Below, piece by piece: positions 52,094 to 59,531 of a DNA stretch of 64,000 bases. This DNA is from Streptomyces goshikiensis (GTDB lineage: Bacteria > Actinomycetota > Actinomycetes > Streptomycetales > Streptomycetaceae): positions 496,001 through 560,000 of the forward strand of contig NZ_BMVE01000001.1 in the NCBI RefSeq assembly GCF_014650555.1, read 5' to 3'. Position 1 is the stretch's first letter. Every line of letters begins with the position of its first letter. The notes below the pieces were generated by a model, which did not search any database, was not told the origin of the DNA, and worked only from the letters and a program-made list of their open reading frames with translations. Position numbers and translations under genes: made by a program.

Positions 52094-53182
52094 TCAGGGC
52101 TTGTCGCAGCGCGGCAGCCCGGCCGTGTCCCCCTTGCCGATCTTCTCCAGCGCCTTCGTGGCGTCGCCGATGGTGGAGACCTTCACCAGGGTGAGCCCGT
52201 CGGGCACGTGGGCGGCGGCGGAGGCGCAGTTCTCGGCCGGGGTCAGGAAGTACTCGGCTCCGGCCTGGCGGGCGCCGATGGTCTTCATCTGGATGCCGCC
52301 GATCGGGCCGACCTTGCCCTCGTCGTCGATGGTGCCGGTGCCCGCGATGAACTTCCCGCCGGTCAGGTCCTCGGGGGTCAGCTTGTCGACGATGCCGAGC
52401 GCGAACATCAGGCCGGCGCTCGGGCCGCCGACGTCCGCGAGCTTGATGTCGACCGTGAACGGGAAGGTGTGGTCGGTGCCCGCCCGGATGCCGACGATGG
52501 CGTGACCGTCGCCCTCCGCCTTGCCCGAGGTGATCGTGATCTTGGTCGGGGCGCCGGGCTCACGGTGCGCGCGCTCGGCCTCGGCCGCCTCGGCGGCGGG
52601 CACGATCGTGAACTCGACGGGCTCGCCGGCCTTGTGCTTGGTGACGAGCTTGGCGACGTCGCCGGGCTCCTTCACCGGGGTGCCGTCCACGGCCTGGATC
52701 ACGTCGCCGGCGTGCAGCTTGCCCTCGGAGGGGCTGGCCTTGACGACGGAGGAGACCACGACGCGGGCGCTCACCGGGATGCCGAGCTGCTTGAGGGCGG
52801 CCACCTTGGCGCTCTCCTGCGACTGGCTGAACTCCTCGGCGTTCTCCTGCGTGGACTCCTTGTCCGTCTTACCGTTCGGGTACAGGTTGTCGTGCGGCAC
52901 GACGATGTTGTCGCCGGCCAGCCAGCCGTACACCGCTTCCAGCAGGTTCATGTCGTAGTCCGCGCCCGTGACGCGGACCGTGGTCATGTTCAGGTGCCCG
53001 CTGGTCCGGTACGTCTTGCGCCCCGAGATGCTGAGGACGGCCTCGCCGCGCGAGTCCCCGAGCGTGTTCACGGTCGGGCCCGGGCTCATCTCGGCGTACG
53101 GGACCTTGATGAACAACCCCGTGCAGAACAGCACGAACAGCATGAGGGTGGAAGCGAGCATCGTCGCAGTGCGGCGTGGCAT
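52094..53182 (-). CDS. PDZ/Lon-like secreted serine protease (YlbL/S16 type)
   Basis: A 362-aa protein with a single N-terminal membrane anchor (TATMLASTLMLFVLFCTGLFI, residues ~5-25), placing the rest outside the cell. A PDZ domain spans about 140-205 (ASPSEGKLHAGDVIQAVDGTPVKEPGDV). The C-terminal Lon-type protease domain carries the Ser nucleophile in DVGGPSAGLMFALGIVD and the catalytic Lys in IGGIQMKTIGA, giving a Ser-Lys dyad without an ATPase. The family (YlbL) is linked in Bacillus to cell-envelope and division-inhibitor turnover. It sits in the conserved UPF0182-PPA1309-PDZ cluster. Confidence 0.93.
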   Translation of the reverse strand: MPRRTATMLASTLMLFVLFCTGLFIKVPYAEMSPGPTVNTLGDSRGEAVLSISGRKTYRTSGHLNMTTVRVTGADYDMNLLEAVYGWLAGDNIVVPHDNLYPNGKTDKESTQENAEEFSQSQESAKVAALKQLGIPVSARVVVSSVVKASPSEGKLHAGDVIQAVDGTPVKEPGDVAKLVTKHKAGEPVEFTIVPAAEAAEAERAHREPGAPTKITITSGKAEGDGHAIVGIRAGTDHTFPFTVDIKLADVGGPSAGLMFALGIVDKLTPEDLTGGKFIAGTGTIDDEGKVGPIGGIQMKTIGARQAGAEYFLTPAENCASAAAHVPDGLTLVKVSTIGDATKALEKIGKGDTAGLPRCDKP

Positions 53183-53305
53183 GGATCGACAGTACGGGAC
53201 TGCCCTGGCGGGCGGCCCCCGGGGCCGGTCCGTACGAGCGCCGTGCGCGGAACTCTCAGGGGATTCTCACCGGCGGGGATCCTCACCGGCGCGCTCCCGG
53301 GACGC

Positions 53306-53518
53306 TCAGACGGCGTCGGAACCGGAATGCGCCGTGGCCCTCGCTGCCGGAGCCCTCGACTCGGACCGGTCGGACCGGTCCATCGCCTCGCGGAATCGCG
53401 CGTAACCCGCGAGCTCGGATATGTCGCCTTGCGTGCGGTCGCGGGCCGCCCAGCTGCCCCATATCGCCGCCCCGATCGCGGCGAAGAGCGGAATCAGCAA
53501 CCACGCCAGAGACGCCAT
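53306..53518 (-). CDS. Small single-span membrane protein
   Basis: A 70-aa protein with one hydrophobic helix, LAWLLIPLFAAIGAAIWGSWAA (about 4-25), and a polar tail containing SELAGYARFREAMDRSD. Small proteins with this layout stand in the same place in other Streptomyces, beside the PDZ protease gene. No function is recognised. The 123-bp gap to the PDZ gene and 157-bp gap to moaE hold nothing else evident. Confidence 0.72.
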   Translation of the reverse strand: MASLAWLLIPLFAAIGAAIWGSWAARDRTQGDISELAGYARFREAMDRSDRSESRAPAARATAHSGSDAV

Positions 53519-53675
53519 CGGCCTGCCTCCCTACCCCGAAAAGTACCTGTCGTTGGTGGCTTCAACGCTCATGCCCGGAGGGGGGTTACGCAAATCGAGG
53601 GCGTGTTGCGCGGCCGAACGGGTGTGACGGTACCGCCTTGCGGGGGCAACCCCGCACGCGGGGGCTTCACCGGGG

Positions 53676-54137
53676 TCAGCAGGCCCCGACCCACTCCTCG
53701 GTGCCGTCGGAGAACCGCTGGTGCTTCCAGATCGGAACCTCGTGTTTGAGGTCGTCGATCAGCATGCGGCAGGCCTCGAAGGCCTCGCCGCGGTGCGGGC
53801 AGGAGACGGCGACGACGACCGCCAGGTCGCCGACGGCCAGGTCCCCGGTCCGGTGCACGGCCGCGAGCGCGCGGACCGGGTACTTCGCCACGACGCGCTC
53901 GGCGACGCGGCGCATCTCCGCCTCGGCGGAGGGGTGGCAGGAGTAGCCCAGCGCATCGACGTCCGCCCCGCCGTCGTGGTTGCGCACCGTGCCGACGAAG
54001 AGCGCCGTACCGCCCGTCGCGTCGTCGCCGACGGCCTTGAAGACCTCGTCGAGCGAGAGCGGGGTCTCACGGATCGCGAGCAGCCGGACGGGGTCCTGGG
54101 CGGCCTGCTCGCCGGGGTGGTCGAAATGCGGTGCCAT
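53676..54137 (-). CDS. moaE: Molybdopterin synthase catalytic subunit
   Basis: A 153-aa large subunit of molybdopterin synthase, which puts the dithiolene sulfurs on precursor Z using MoaD thiocarboxylate. TGGTALFVGTVRNHDGG, YSCHPSAEAEMRRVAERV, AVHRTGDLAVGDLAVVVAVSCPHRGEAF and the active-site lysines in LKHEVPIWKHQRFSDG are family features. ATG 54137 is the sensible start; the open frame further upstream crosses repetitive GC-rich DNA. MoaD and the other moa genes are not in the window. Confidence 0.95.
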   Translation of the reverse strand: MAPHFDHPGEQAAQDPVRLLAIRETPLSLDEVFKAVGDDATGGTALFVGTVRNHDGGADVDALGYSCHPSAEAEMRRVAERVVAKYPVRALAAVHRTGDLAVGDLAVVVAVSCPHRGEAFEACRMLIDDLKHEVPIWKHQRFSDGTEEWVGAC

Positions 54138-54605
54138 GCAGCCATCGTGCACCACCCGTCCCGCCCGGCGATAGAGCCGATTCGACCGGGTGTACGACCT
54201 GCGGATATGGAGCCTCCTACAGAACCCCCGGCCCCGCCGGGGCGGCTCGGGGGACCCCCGGGACCCCCGGGACCCCCGGGGACAGGCTCCGGTGCCCACG
54301 GGCGGGGCCTCCGGTCCCCCGGGAGCAGCGCCGGGAGCGCCGGGAGCGCCGGGAGCGCCGGGGCGAGGATCCCGAGCCCAAGGGTGAGGATCCGGGGCGC
54401 TGGCAGGGGCTCCGGTGCCCACCGGTGGGGCTTCCCGCACCCGGGACCGCCGCCAGGGCCCACAGGGTGAGGATCCAGTCCACCGGGGAGCCGGGGAGCG
54501 GCTCCGGGGGCCGCCAGGTGAGGTTCCGGAGCCCCCGGGCAGGGGCTCCGGGGCCCCGGTCGACGCCCGGGGGCAGCCTGGAGGCCCTGGGGCCTCCACC
54601 CCGGG
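54138..54605. repeat. Low-complexity GC-rich intergenic repeat region
   Basis: These 468 bp lie between the moaE start and the epimerase stop and hold no credible gene. They contain GGGACCCCC three times in tandem (54251-54280), CGGGAGCGC-type 9-mers (about 54320-54361), and dispersed copies of a longer element built on GGCTCCGGTGCCCAC followed by GG-GGGG (near 54285 and 54415). Translation on the minus strand gives Pro/Gly/Ala-rich low-complexity sequence. The moaE promoter must lie within it. Confidence 0.8.
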
Positions 54606-55802
54606 TCAGATGCCGCGGCGGCGGCGCGCGCGGCGGACCGCGGCGGCGGCGCCGAGGAGGGCGACCGTGGCGCCCGCGGCGCCGGCGGCCGTGGCGGCGT
54701 CCTTGCGGCCCAGCCGGCGGCCCGCGACCGTGTGGCGGCCCGCGACCTCCTGGAGGAGCTCGGCCAGCACCTCCTCGTTCGTCCAGCGGGGCCGCCAGCC
54801 GGCCGCGTGCAGCCCGCTCACGCTGACCACCCACGGGTGCATCGTGTACGCCAGGTCCCCGGCCGGGGACGGCGTCAGGCCGATCCGGTGCAGCCGGGCG
54901 GCCGCGCCCAGCGCCACCGCCGAGGGGAGCTCCATGCGGCGGATGCCGCTCAGCTCCTCGACCTCCTCCTGCTCCAGCCAGCCCTCGCAGCCGACCGCCA
55001 GCTCGCCCTCGACCTTCTCCAGCGCCGCGTACTCCAGGGCGCTGACCAGGTCCTCCACGTGGCAGAACTGCCAGGTCGGCCGGGAGCCCGCCACCACGAG
55101 CAGGCGCGGGGACTCGAAGTACCGGGTCAGCGCCGTGTCCGTACCGCCGACCAGGACCGCGGGGCGGATCACCGTGACGTTCAGGCCCGGGTGCGCGCGC
55201 GGCGCCCGCCGGCCCAGCCGCTCGATCTCCAGGAGGTCGGCGAGACCGGTCGCCTCGGCGGTCGCGCGGAGCTCGGAGTCCTCCGAGAGCGGGATGTCGT
55301 TGTCCGGGAGCGCCCCGTAGACCATCGCCGAGGTGCACAGCACGACCCGGTGCACGCCGGCCGCGGCGGCGGCGGTCAGCACGGTCTGGGTGCCGCGCAC
55401 GTTGTACGCCGTACGGGCCGCCGGGTCCGTCTCCAGGTCGAGGTCCAGCGCGAGGTGGACCACCACGTCCGCGCCGCGCAGCTTCTCGGCGATCGCGGGG
55501 TCCCGTACGTCCAGGACGTGCCACTGCGCCTCGGCGCAGTCGCCCCGCCGCTCGTCGATCGCGACGACCGCCTTGACCTCCTCGGAGGCGACCAGCCGGC
55601 TCACCAGGGCAGCGCCGACCCCGCCCGCGGCGCCGGTGACGGCGATCACGGGGCCCCGGCGGGCGGGACCCGCCGGATTTCGCGGCTGGCGAACGCTCTG
55701 GGCGCCGTCGCCGTGCTCGGGGCGGATTTCGGCGTCGTGCGGCGCGCGGCTGTGCTTGTCCGGGCTGTGCTTGTCCAACGCATGCGGATCTGGGGAACTC
55801 AC
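54606..55802 (-). CDS. NAD-dependent epimerase/dehydratase-family protein
   Basis: A 398-aa extended SDR. The N-terminal ~50 residues are polar and disordered (DKHSPDKHSRAPHD). The Rossmann motif is VTGAAGGVGAALVSRL (near 56-71), DLDLETDPAARTAYNVRGTQTVL follows, and CTSAMVYGALPDN holds the Ser/Tyr region; the usual YxxxK appears altered (the residues after SAMVYG do not give a clear K at +4). The C-terminal tail (LGRKDAATAAGAAGATVALLGAAAAVRRARRRRGI) includes a hydrophobic stretch that may be a membrane anchor ended by arginines. GTG 55802 is chosen to give a normal N-terminus. Substrate unknown. It is divergent from the zincin gene. Confidence 0.84.
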   Translation of the reverse strand: MSSPDPHALDKHSPDKHSRAPHDAEIRPEHGDGAQSVRQPRNPAGPARRGPVIAVTGAAGGVGAALVSRLVASEEVKAVVAIDERRGDCAEAQWHVLDVRDPAIAEKLRGADVVVHLALDLDLETDPAARTAYNVRGTQTVLTAAAAAGVHRVVLCTSAMVYGALPDNDIPLSEDSELRATAEATGLADLLEIERLGRRAPRAHPGLNVTVIRPAVLVGGTDTALTRYFESPRLLVVAGSRPTWQFCHVEDLVSALEYAALEKVEGELAVGCEGWLEQEEVEELSGIRRMELPSAVALGAAARLHRIGLTPSPAGDLAYTMHPWVVSVSGLHAAGWRPRWTNEEVLAELLQEVAGRHTVAGRRLGRKDAATAAGAAGATVALLGAAAAVRRARRRRGI

Positions 55803-55995
55803 CAGGCGTCTCCAGCGGTTGTCTTCAGTAGGGGACGCGCGTGAACGCGTACCTACCAGGTGATGTCCATCCTGCCGCAGCCCAGGACCCGGCGGAGCAC
55901 CGAGCCCCGAAGCGGGTGTGGTGTCTACGCTGGGTGGTGTTGTCGGACCATTGCCCGTCGGCACCCGCCGACGGCCCTACGAGCCGAGGAAACCC

Positions 55996-57435
55996 GTGAG
56001 CGACACCCCATTCGGATTCGGCCTTCCGCCGGAGGAGCCGGAAGACGGCGACGAAGGCAAGAAGAAGGGCAACCAGGGCGGTCAGGGCGGCCCGAATCCG
56101 TTCGGGTTCGCCGGCGGGCTGCCGGGCGGCGCGGGCGGCCCCGCGGGCCTCGGAGGTGCGGACAACCCGTTCGCGGCGATGTTCGGCTCCATGAACCCGA
56201 ACGACCTCGGCGCGGCCTTCCAGCAGATCGGCCAGATGCTGAGCTACGAGGGCGGTCCCGTGAACTGGGACATGGCGAAGGACATCGCCCGCCAGACCGT
56301 CGCCCAGGGCACGCCGGACGGCGTGAAGGACGCCAGCGTCGGCCTCGCCGAGCGGTCGGCCGTCGAGGAGGCCGTGCGCCTCGCGGACCACTGGCTGGAC
56401 GGGGTGACCTCGCTGCCCTCGGGCGCCACCACCGCCGTCGCCTGGAGCCGTGCCGAGTGGGTCGAGGCGACCCTGCCGGTGTGGAAGGAACTCGTCGACC
56501 CGGTCGCCGAGCGCGTCGGCGCGGCCATGGGCGGCGTGCTGCCCGAGGAGATGCAGGCCATGGCGGGCCCGCTGCTCGGCATGATGCGCTCCATGGGCGG
56601 CGCCATGTTCGGCCAGCAGATCGGCCAGGCCGTGGGCACCCTCGCGGGTGAGGTCGTCGGCTCGACCGACATCGGACTGCCGCTCGGCCCGGCCGGCAAG
56701 GCCGCGCTGCTGCCGCTGAACATCGCCGGCTTCGGCAAGGACCTCGGCGTGCCCGCCGAGGAGGTCCGGCTGTACCTGGCGCTGCGCGAGGCGGCGCACG
56801 CCCGGCTCTTCGCGCACGTGCCGTGGCTGCGCTCGCACCTGTTCGGCGCCGTCGAGGGCTACGCCCGCGGCATCACCGTCGACACCTCGAAGCTGGAGGA
56901 CGTGGTCGGCCAGCTCGACCCGTCGAACCCGGAGCAGCTTCAGGAAGCGCTCCAGGGCGGCATGTTCCAGCCGCAGGACACCCCCGAGCAGAAGGCCGCC
57001 CTGGCCCGCCTGGAGACGGCGCTCGCGCTGGTCGAGGGCTGGGTGGACGCCGTCGTGCACGAGGCGGCCAAGCCCCGTCTGTCCTCGGCGGACGCCATGC
57101 GCGAGACCATGCGCAGGCGGCGCGCCTCGGGCGGTCCGGCGGAGCAGACCTTCGCGACCCTGATCGGCCTGGAGCTGCGGCCGCGCCGGCTGCGCGACGC
57201 CTCGCGGCTGTGGGCCTCGCTCACCGACGCGCGCGGCGTGGACGGCCGGGACGGCCTGTGGGAGCACCCGGACATGCTGCCGACGGCCTCCGACCTGGAC
57301 GACCCGGACGGGTTCGTGCACCGCGAGCAGCTGGACTTCTCCGAGATCGACAAGATGCTCGGCGAGGCCGCCCAGAAGCACGAGCGGGGCAAGCAGGGCG
57401 AGCAGGGCGACGGCGAGGGCGAAGAGCAGAAGTGA
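55996..57435 (+). CDS. Zinc-dependent metalloprotease-like protein (DUF2342/Zincin_2)
   Basis: A 479-aa protein of an actinobacterial family once noted beside F420 genes. The first ~65 residues are Gly/Asn/Pro-rich. The zincin motif is the variant LREAAHARLFAHVPWLRSHL (around 252-271), matching EAxHxRLF rather than HExxH. SDIGLPL-like and GRNI-like segments and the acidic Lys/Glu/Gln-rich C-terminus (EKHERGKQGEQGDGEGEEQK) are also typical. GTG 55996 fits. Whether it is an active protease is uncertain. The NUDIX gene overlaps its stop by 4 bp and is probably co-translated. Confidence 0.88.
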   Translation: MSDTPFGFGLPPEEPEDGDEGKKKGNQGGQGGPNPFGFAGGLPGGAGGPAGLGGADNPFAAMFGSMNPNDLGAAFQQIGQMLSYEGGPVNWDMAKDIARQTVAQGTPDGVKDASVGLAERSAVEEAVRLADHWLDGVTSLPSGATTAVAWSRAEWVEATLPVWKELVDPVAERVGAAMGGVLPEEMQAMAGPLLGMMRSMGGAMFGQQIGQAVGTLAGEVVGSTDIGLPLGPAGKAALLPLNIAGFGKDLGVPAEEVRLYLALREAAHARLFAHVPWLRSHLFGAVEGYARGITVDTSKLEDVVGQLDPSNPEQLQEALQGGMFQPQDTPEQKAALARLETALALVEGWVDAVVHEAAKPRLSSADAMRETMRRRRASGGPAEQTFATLIGLELRPRRLRDASRLWASLTDARGVDGRDGLWEHPDMLPTASDLDDPDGFVHREQLDFSEIDKMLGEAAQKHERGKQGEQGDGEGEEQK

Positions 57436-57968
57436 GCCTCTACGACGACACGGTCCTGGTCCTGGAGAAGTACGAGGGTCAGGATCAGGAGCAGCGCGCC
57501 CTGCGGGACGTCTACCTGGAGCACCTGGCCGCGCATCCGGACGGGGTCTACAAGCCCTGCCAGGCGGGGCACGTCACCGGCAGCGCTCTGGTGATCGACC
57601 CGGCGGGGCGGCGCGTGCTGCTGACCCTGCACAAGAAGCTCGGCATCTGGCTGCAGATGGGCGGACACTGCGAGCCCGGGGACAGCACCCTCGCCGAGGC
57701 GGCGCTGCGCGAGGCCGTCGAGGAGTCCGGCATCGCGTCCGGGCTCAACCTGCTGCCGGGCGGGCCGGTGCGGCTGGACCGGCACCCGATCCCGGCGCCC
57801 TGCAACTGGCACCTGGACGTCCAGTACGCGGCGCTGGCTCCGGCCGATGCGGTCGCGGAGATCAGCGAGGAATCGCTGGACCTGCGCTGGTTCCCGTACG
57901 AGACGGTGGCGGCGGTGGCCGACACCTCGGTCGTGCGCCTGCTGGAGGGGACGCTGGCCCGGCTCTGA
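57432..57968 (+). CDS. NUDIX hydrolase
   Basis: A 178-aa pyrophosphohydrolase. The Nudix box is GGHCEPGDSTLAEAALREAVEESGI (about 77-101), with the metal-binding REAVEES. GTG 57432 overlaps the upstream zincin stop (GTGA), so translation is coupled. The N-terminal helix (YDDTVLVLEKYEGQDQEQRALRDVYLEHLAAHP) and the conserved CQAGHVTGSALV strand fit an actinobacterial family of unknown substrate. A terminator hairpin follows 33 bp later. Confidence 0.92.
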   Translation: MSLYDDTVLVLEKYEGQDQEQRALRDVYLEHLAAHPDGVYKPCQAGHVTGSALVIDPAGRRVLLTLHKKLGIWLQMGGHCEPGDSTLAEAALREAVEESGIASGLNLLPGGPVRLDRHPIPAPCNWHLDVQYAALAPADAVAEISEESLDLRWFPYETVAAVADTSVVRLLEGTLARL

Positions 57969-58001
57969 GGGACCGCCCCGGCGAAGGGTGGAGGAGTGGA
58001 C

Positions 58002-58039
58002 GGAAGGGGCGGCCCCGCATCGGCGGGAGCGCCCCTTCC
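58002..58039. terminator. Terminator between the NUDIX gene and the AIM24 operon
   Basis: GGAAGGGGCG pairs with CGCCCCTTCC around an internal CCCCGC/GGCGGG stem-loop, between two convergent genes. It can serve both. Confidence 0.75.
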
Positions 58040-58057
58040 AGGTGTTCTCGTAAAAAA

Positions 58058-58813
58058 TCAGTTCCAGGCGTTGTTCTGGTTCTGGGCGTGCGCTCCCTGC
58101 TGCCCCATGCCGAACTGCGCGGCCATGCCCTGCCCGAGCTGGGCGTTCTGCGGGGGCAGCGCCTCGCTGGGCTGCACCAGCGCGAAGCCGGTGCCGAGGA
58201 AGCTGAGCTCCCAGCCCTCGCCGGTGTTGCCGCGACGCCGCCACACGCCCGTGGAGTGCGTCTGGGCCTGCATCTGGACCCGGAGCGAGGTCGACCAGGC
58301 GACGATGGCGTCCGCGTCGGCGCTGACGTACTTGTCGGGTGTGACCTGCATCATCAGCGGCTGCCCGGAGGTCATCAGGGCGACCTTGCCCCGGCCGGTG
58401 ATGTTCAGCTGGTACTTGCCGGATCCGGAGATTCCGTACTGGCTGTCCACCGCGATGACCTCGGTGTGCAGGGTGGAGTCCAGGGCCAGGACGTAGCTGC
58501 TGTCGACCGTGAGGCCGTCCTGGTCCACATCCACGACGTGCACGTACTGGGCGAGGTTGGCCAGGTAGACCGTGCCCTGCCCGGAGCAGCGCATCAGGTC
58601 CAGGCCCTCGCCGGTGCGGCGGCGGGCACCCCGCTGATTGGCGCTCTGGTACTCGCCGTCGAAGTCGATGATGCCCTGGTAGGCGACCATCGCGCCCTTG
58701 CGGGCGAGGACGTCGTCGGAGCCGGTCAGCGAGACCCGCAGCAGCTGCGGGTTCTGGACGGCGTACCGCTCCTGGGACTGCGCCTCGGCGTGGGCGAAAA
58801 GTGAGCTCTGCAT
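58058..58813 (-). CDS. AIM24-family protein 1
   Basis: A 251-aa beta-rich protein of the AIM24 (TspO-like/DUF124) group. Core segments are GAMVAYQGIIDFDGEYQSANQR, GEGLDLMRCSGQGTVYLAN, VDSSYVLALDSTLHTEVI and SGSGKYQLNITGRGKVALMTSGQPLMM. The last ~25 residues are Asn/Gln-rich (QQGAHAQNQNNAWN). It is the last of three consecutive AIM24 genes read in one direction. Function in bacteria is unknown; the yeast namesake affects mitochondrial inner-membrane organisation. Confidence 0.88.
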   Translation of the reverse strand: MQSSLFAHAEAQSQERYAVQNPQLLRVSLTGSDDVLARKGAMVAYQGIIDFDGEYQSANQRGARRRTGEGLDLMRCSGQGTVYLANLAQYVHVVDVDQDGLTVDSSYVLALDSTLHTEVIAVDSQYGISGSGKYQLNITGRGKVALMTSGQPLMMQVTPDKYVSADADAIVAWSTSLRVQMQAQTHSTGVWRRRGNTGEGWELSFLGTGFALVQPSEALPPQNAQLGQGMAAQFGMGQQGAHAQNQNNAWN

Positions 58814-58830
58814 GATGTGCCTTCTCCCCC

Positions 58831-59520
58831 TCAGCCCCGGGCCCGGAGCCGGTCGGTGCTGTCCTCGCTGGGCTGTACGACCACGATGCCCTGGCCGGAG
58901 AAGGCCATCTGGTAGGCCTCCCCGCTGCCCCGGCCGATCATCGACGAGGCCTTGAAGCTGCGCTTGCCCTTGACCTTGAGGTTCGGCGACCAGGCGACGA
59001 GCGCGTCCGGGTCGACGTACGTCTCGTCCTCGCCGCGGCCGCAGTCGACCACGATCGGGGTGCCGCGGGAGGTGATCGCGACCCATCCGGTGCCGGAGAT
59101 CTGCACGTTGAACAGGCCCTGGCCGGCGAACTTGGCCATGCCCTTGACCCGCTCCACGCCCCACTGGAGGTGCGCGTCGAAGGCGAGCAGATTGGTGCCG
59201 TTGACGGAGAGCGCGTCGTTGTTGAGGTTGATGACGACGACGTCCGCGCCGTAGTCGGCCAGGTAGAGCAGGCCGTCCCCGGTGCACTTCATCAGCGGTG
59301 CGCCTTCGCCGGTGAGCCACTGCGAGGCCATCTGGCGGACGGCGGGCGGGTTCGGCTCGTACTGGACGAAGCCCTCGTACGCGACCATCGAGCCGGTGCG
59401 CGCGAAGAGGTCCTGGCCGGACTGCATGGCGACCTTGAGCATGGCCCGGCCGTGGTTCTCCATGCGGGCCGTGACGGGGGTCGGGGCGTAGCCCGCGAGC
59501 TGCTGGTTCATTGCGTTCAT
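58831..59520 (-). CDS. AIM24-family protein 2
   Basis: A 229-aa AIM24 protein with the same core pattern: GSMVAYEGFVQYEPN, GEGAPLMKCTGDGLLYLADYGADVVVINLNNDALSVNGTNLLAFDAHLQWGV and FNVQISGTGWVAITSRGTPIVVDCG, ending GQGIVVVQPSEDSTDRLRARG. It starts 11 bp downstream of the stop of the TerD-fusion gene and ends 17 bp before the next AIM24 gene, so all three probably form one operon. Paralogues rather than duplicates: sequence differs widely outside glycine-rich turns. Confidence 0.88.
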   Translation of the reverse strand: MNAMNQQLAGYAPTPVTARMENHGRAMLKVAMQSGQDLFARTGSMVAYEGFVQYEPNPPAVRQMASQWLTGEGAPLMKCTGDGLLYLADYGADVVVINLNNDALSVNGTNLLAFDAHLQWGVERVKGMAKFAGQGLFNVQISGTGWVAITSRGTPIVVDCGRGEDETYVDPDALVAWSPNLKVKGKRSFKASSMIGRGSGEAYQMAFSGQGIVVVQPSEDSTDRLRARG

Positions 59521-59531
59521 GACGGGCTCCC

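Noticed and set aside
53676..54599. Extended 307-codon moaE with a proline-rich N-terminus
   Set aside because: The extension is translated from tandem GC repeats and has no family counterpart. ATG 54137 gives the normal MoaE length.
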